Assembly: GCA_965240325.2 (NCBI GenBank)
Contig: OZ251225.1
Coordinates: 1,116,001 to 1,180,000, forward strand
Length of the DNA: 64,000 nt
DNA from: Rebecca billardiae RCC1528
Lineage: Eukaryota > Haptophyta
Direction of reading: 5' to 3'
Positions 60,951 to 64,000 of the stretch are shown here, piece by piece (the stretch's first letter is position 1; every line of letters starts with the position of its first letter). The notes under the pieces are model-generated. The model was not told the origin of the DNA, made no database searches, and saw nothing but the letters and a program-made list of their open reading frames with translations. The translations under genes and the position numbers were made by a program.

Positions 60951-63735
60951 ATCTAGTACGAGTGCTGCTTCCTCTCGGCGCGGACGCTTTGCCAGCTGCT
61001 GCATGCAGCCGGCACGCGGGCCGGCAGACGAGCGTGACTACGTACGAAGTACGGGCCCGGCGACGGACCTAATCAGTCATGAGACTCGTGGGCTGATGCG
61101 CGGGCGGCCTCGTCGCGGGCGGCCACTGTGAAGCCTGTGCCCTGACTGGCCACGGCCCACTCCCGCAGCCTGGCAGTCACTGTCACTATTCCAGTGGCAC
61201 GGTCTGCGCGTGGATCAATTACATCCATACTAGTTTTACCTGAAGTCTTCATAAAGTCTGTGAGTCCGAAGAACGCGACCGTCGCGGTTTAGTGAATATT
61301 AGACGCGCAGCCGCAGAGACCGTGAGAGAGTCAATAGTCATCACTCGGACTCGGAGTCACTGGCAGTGAGTCGCAGACGGCCCCCCCGAAAGCCAAAGGT
61401 CTCGTCAGAGTGAGTCACTACAGTAGGAGCGTGAGCGAAAGCCGGGCCCGGGGGGCCGGGGGGGGGGGGGGGGGCAAGTACTCCGCAAAATCGTCAATAA
61501 AAAGATCGCGATATAATGGCGCGCGTGATTTTGGGCGCGGTACTACGACTTATGGCGCACGGCCCCCCCCCGAAAGGTCTGAGCGTGAGCGAAAGCCGGG
61601 GGGGGGGCGGCGCACGTGCTCCGCAAAATCAAAAAGAGGATGCGCGCAGGATTTTGGGGATTTTTGTAGCAGATGTGACCGGACCCCTAGTGGACGCATT
61701 TCGCTGCCAATGATTGCGTTTGTAGTAGATGCTAATTTTAACGATAGTAACACTTAGGGGAATGCAGGGTGGAATAGCACATAACACCAGCCGTGTGTTC
61801 GAACATTCCGTCATAGTAAGATGCTTGAATTGTAAGAGCCTGAAACAGCTCGCCAACCATAGAAAAGAGAGATTCGATCGGCTTTTATGTCGCTTGAAGT
61901 AAAGTATTGCCGGCATCTGAAGTCATGAACCGTCGCTTCTCAGTGGCGGATATCATCAGGTTATGGCGCGATGTTCTAGGGCACGCGATCCGCATCGTTT
62001 CGCACGAACCCTCGCGGGCGACGAGATATATCATTGACGCGGGTAGCCCTTTAAGGCGTTCCCGTACCCGCGCGCGATTCATAACCGTACCTTTTCTGAT
62101 TACTATAATTATCTCCCGTCGATTAATACTGCTCATCGCTACAAAAGGCGCTGCCACTGCCTTGGCCACTGGCCACTGGCAAACTCGACGCGGGCTCGCG
62201 AACAGGCGGGCACTGCACGCGATCGTTCAATCCGACAAGACTCAGCGCCGGTGCGCGCAGATCTGCGGCGGGTCCCAACGGCCGTCGGCATCGCATTCGT
62301 GCCTCGTTCACCCCGCGCGCCCCGCCCTGCCATGCCTCTTCGGCCCAGTGCGTTTTCCAACCGAGCACGTCGTCACTCGGTCGCACGAACGCGGCCGTTG
62401 TCGACCGGCTCGTAGCTGACCATTCGCGCGCCCGCGCGCGCCACGCCGCACGCCGCGCAGCTGAGGCTCTCGGCATGTTCAGAAGTCGCTCGCCCAACCC
62501 TCACCGCTCACGCTCGCGCCGTCCATGACCATGGCCGAGCTGTGATGGCTGAGCCGCGTGCGGCGTGCTGACGGCTGCGCATGGCGGCGCGGCAAGCATT
62601 TGGCGCGCGAGCCGCGCGCTGACCGTGAGGAGGGGCTCTGGCGCTCACTCGACGGATGCCTGACCGTGCCTGACACGAGAGCCACAGGCTTAGATCTGCG
62701 AGCGGCGAGCCCGCGATGATGGCGAGTTGGCATATGCTACGGGCGACGCCGTGCTCCCCTCTCGCCCGTGCTCGCAGTAGTCCTCGCGCTCCGGGCCGTC
62801 GGCCGACAGCACCCGCGGCGGCACCGACGCGCACAGCCATGCAGCGGCCCTCGCACCGAGTGCATCGACGCGGCGGCGAGCCTGACAGACAAAGGCGTGC
62901 AAGGAGCGGCTACTGCGGCTGCGGGAGGTCGTAGATAGACAGGCTCGAGCCGCGGCTGCTCGCGACGCTCTTCCCCGCAGCGAGCTCGTCCGACGCTGCG
63001 CCGATCCCGCCGAGCGCGCGAGGCTGTGCGAGGCTGAGACGGGCGAGCTGCCGAGCGCGATCTCCGCGCTGCGCGCGGCCACAGACAACAGGGCTGCCCG
63101 ATGCGCACCGGGCGGAGGCGCTGCGGCTGCTGCGCGTCGAGTTCGACAGGCGGCGCAGCCCCCCGAGGCCCGGGCCGTCGACCGCGTCGATTACTCGCGC
63201 CCGCGCCTCCTGCACGGCGACGCGCCGGGCGCGCGCATCGTCATTCGGTGAAGAACGCGACGACTATTGCATACCAGTAGGGCCGTGCGCCCTCAACTTC
63301 GTTGTTTACTACCCGAAGATCGGCGTAGCCGATCATTCTTATATATACGGAATTAGGAGAGAAAAAAGAGTGCTGTAGACTATATATATATGTAGTGAGC
63401 AGACGACGACTTTCGGACACTCCGCTGATTACAATTTACATTTTAGTAGTCGTTACTAGAATTTACGAGTGGCGCCTTTAATTGCGTAACTTGTACTGCC
63501 AGATTCCCCGAGGGACCTCCCCGTATTAATCCTTATTTTCAAGATATAGTCTCCTAAGACGAGTACGTTGCTCTGAGTCTGAGATCCGCGCATTCTAAGT
63601 AAGGTGCTAGCTGATAATACATGTCTGTCCGCATTGGACCGTCCCGGCGTCCGGCGCCCGCGCCGGAAGCCGCGTACGAGTGTAAGGGCACGTAGTTGGG
63701 CGTTGGGCACGCGTGCATGCCAGCAAATCGTGCGC
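60951..63735. other. Intergenic region with duplicated G-rich segments
   Basis: A degenerate direct duplication lies at 61428-61660 with poly-G inside. A minus-strand ORF at 61885-62169 (start MAKAVAAPFVAMSSINRREI) has mixed composition but no recognised motif. GC-rich DNA at 62700-63250 looks codon-like in several frames, none convincing. AT runs occur at 63340-63391. Confidence 0.5.
61428..61660. repeat. Degenerate direct duplication with poly-G
   Basis: The block GAGCGTGAGCGAAAGCCGGG, poly-G, TACTCCGCAAAATC, then GATTTTGGG occurs at about 61428-61545 and again at about 61580-61660 (GTGCTCCGCAAAATC). The first copy has a 17-nt G run. Confidence 0.7.
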
Positions 63736-63999
63736 TCATGTATGTTCTGCCTTAACGTAGTACCACCCGACGAGTGAGAGCGCGTGCGTGCGTGCGAAGT
63801 CGGCCACCGGCCAGCGACCACGCTGCGATGGTGAGGCCAGTGCACCATCGAACGCAATCCGAGCACCGCCTGGCTGAGCAAAAAGTAGGACAAAGTATCG
63901 ATGGAAGCCTGTGCGAGGAGGAGGCGTCGGTGGCATGTATTGAGTGCGCACATCACCCCCGGCCACCTCCTTCCCGGGGATGTTCACAACCAGCCAGTG
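63736..63999 (-). CDS. PEBP family protein, 3' part (5' end outside window)
   Basis: An open frame runs from the window edge to a stop at 63736, giving 87 residues. It begins HWLVVNIPGKEVAGGDV, then YMPPTPPPRTGFHRYFVLLF, then GRWPVADFARTHALSLVGWY and YVKAEHT at the end. These are the C-terminal hallmarks of phosphatidylethanolamine-binding proteins ('HWLVvNIPG', 'Y.gP.PP.GtGxHRYvFllF', 'F....fa..x.LgxPvAgxyFxA'). The segment 'HRY' lines the ligand pocket. PEBPs act in signalling (RKIP in animals, FT/TFL1 in plants). Which type this is cannot be told from the C-terminal third. The ATG-initiated start at 63987 would lose the WLV strand, so it is not the real start. Confidence 0.88.
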   Translation of the reverse strand, partial: HWLVVNIPGKEVAGGDVRTQYMPPTPPPRTGFHRYFVLLFAQPGGARIAFDGALASPSQRGRWPVADFARTHALSLVGWYYVKAEHT

Positions 64000-64000
64000 C

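Noticed and set aside
62830-63290. GC-rich candidate exon (DRLEPRLLATLFPAAS)
   Set aside because: Several frames look equally protein-like, with no splice or family support. It may be a decayed gene, but no frame can be chosen.

Overview
The window is nuclear DNA from a GC-rich, intron-containing eukaryote. The best guess is a flagellated unicellular alga, most likely a haptophyte. This is inferred, not proven. The reasons are very GC-rich coding regions, AT-rich and microsatellite-rich spacers, an axonemal TPR gene, a Ser-Pro-Pro-Pro secreted protein, an IRE-type AGC kinase, and introns that nearly all begin GTGCG rather than GTRAGT. Nothing looks bacterial: there are no operons, ribosome binding sites or CRISPR arrays. 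No rRNA or tRNA gene was recognised.

Layout, left to right. 1-480: 3' end of an RST-domain gene. 2.6-6.9 kb: a giant Ala-rich coiled-coil gene (-), divergent from protein phosphatase inhibitor-2 (7.2-7.9 kb, +). 10.5-15.4 kb: an IRE/MAST-type kinase in four exons. 16.0-17.5 kb: an unknown protein (-), divergent from a GtrA-like membrane protein (18.1-19.1 kb). 20.1-22.1 kb: an LRR/coiled-coil protein (-), divergent from the CAF1/POP2 deadenylase (22.4-23.7 kb). 25.6-27.1 kb: TTC29-like (-). 27.5-28.4 kb: an O-methyltransferase (-), divergent from an R2R3-type Myb (28.7-31.6 kb). 31.7-35.1 kb: repeats. 35.2-36.4 kb: XRCC4-like (-), divergent from TAF7 (36.5-37.3 kb). 37.7-38.3 kb: mitochondrial ribosomal protein bS18m (-). 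40.3-41.7 kb: YIF1 (-). 46.2-47.4 kb: a secreted proline-rich protein (-). 49.7-52.1 kb: PI4-kinase III beta (-), flanked by two copies of a degenerate dispersed element. 55.5-56.0 kb: EAPP-like (-), divergent from a lysine-methyltransferase-like gene (56.2-57.3 kb). 59.8-61.0 kb: a Gfo/Idh/MocA dehydrogenase. 63.7-64.0 kb: 3' part of a PEBP gene (-), which runs off the window.

The genes are mostly housekeeping: transcription (TAF7, Myb, RST protein), mRNA decay (CAF1), DNA end joining (XRCC4), Golgi traffic and lipid signalling (YIF1, PI4KB), PP1 control (inhibitor-2) and flagellar function (TTC29). They are not one pathway. The main structural theme is divergent pairs sharing short upstream regions, separated by long repeat-rich gaps.

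The most unusual signals are: a ~49-bp repeat present seven times on both strands, including an inverted pair plus a tandem copy; a ~1.1-1.4-kb dispersed element with a conserved but broken reading frame; a uniform GTGCG splice-donor signature; and a five-copy repeat ending in tryptophan in the giant coiled-coil protein. Exon boundaries were worked out by hand from splice signals, phase and family conservation.
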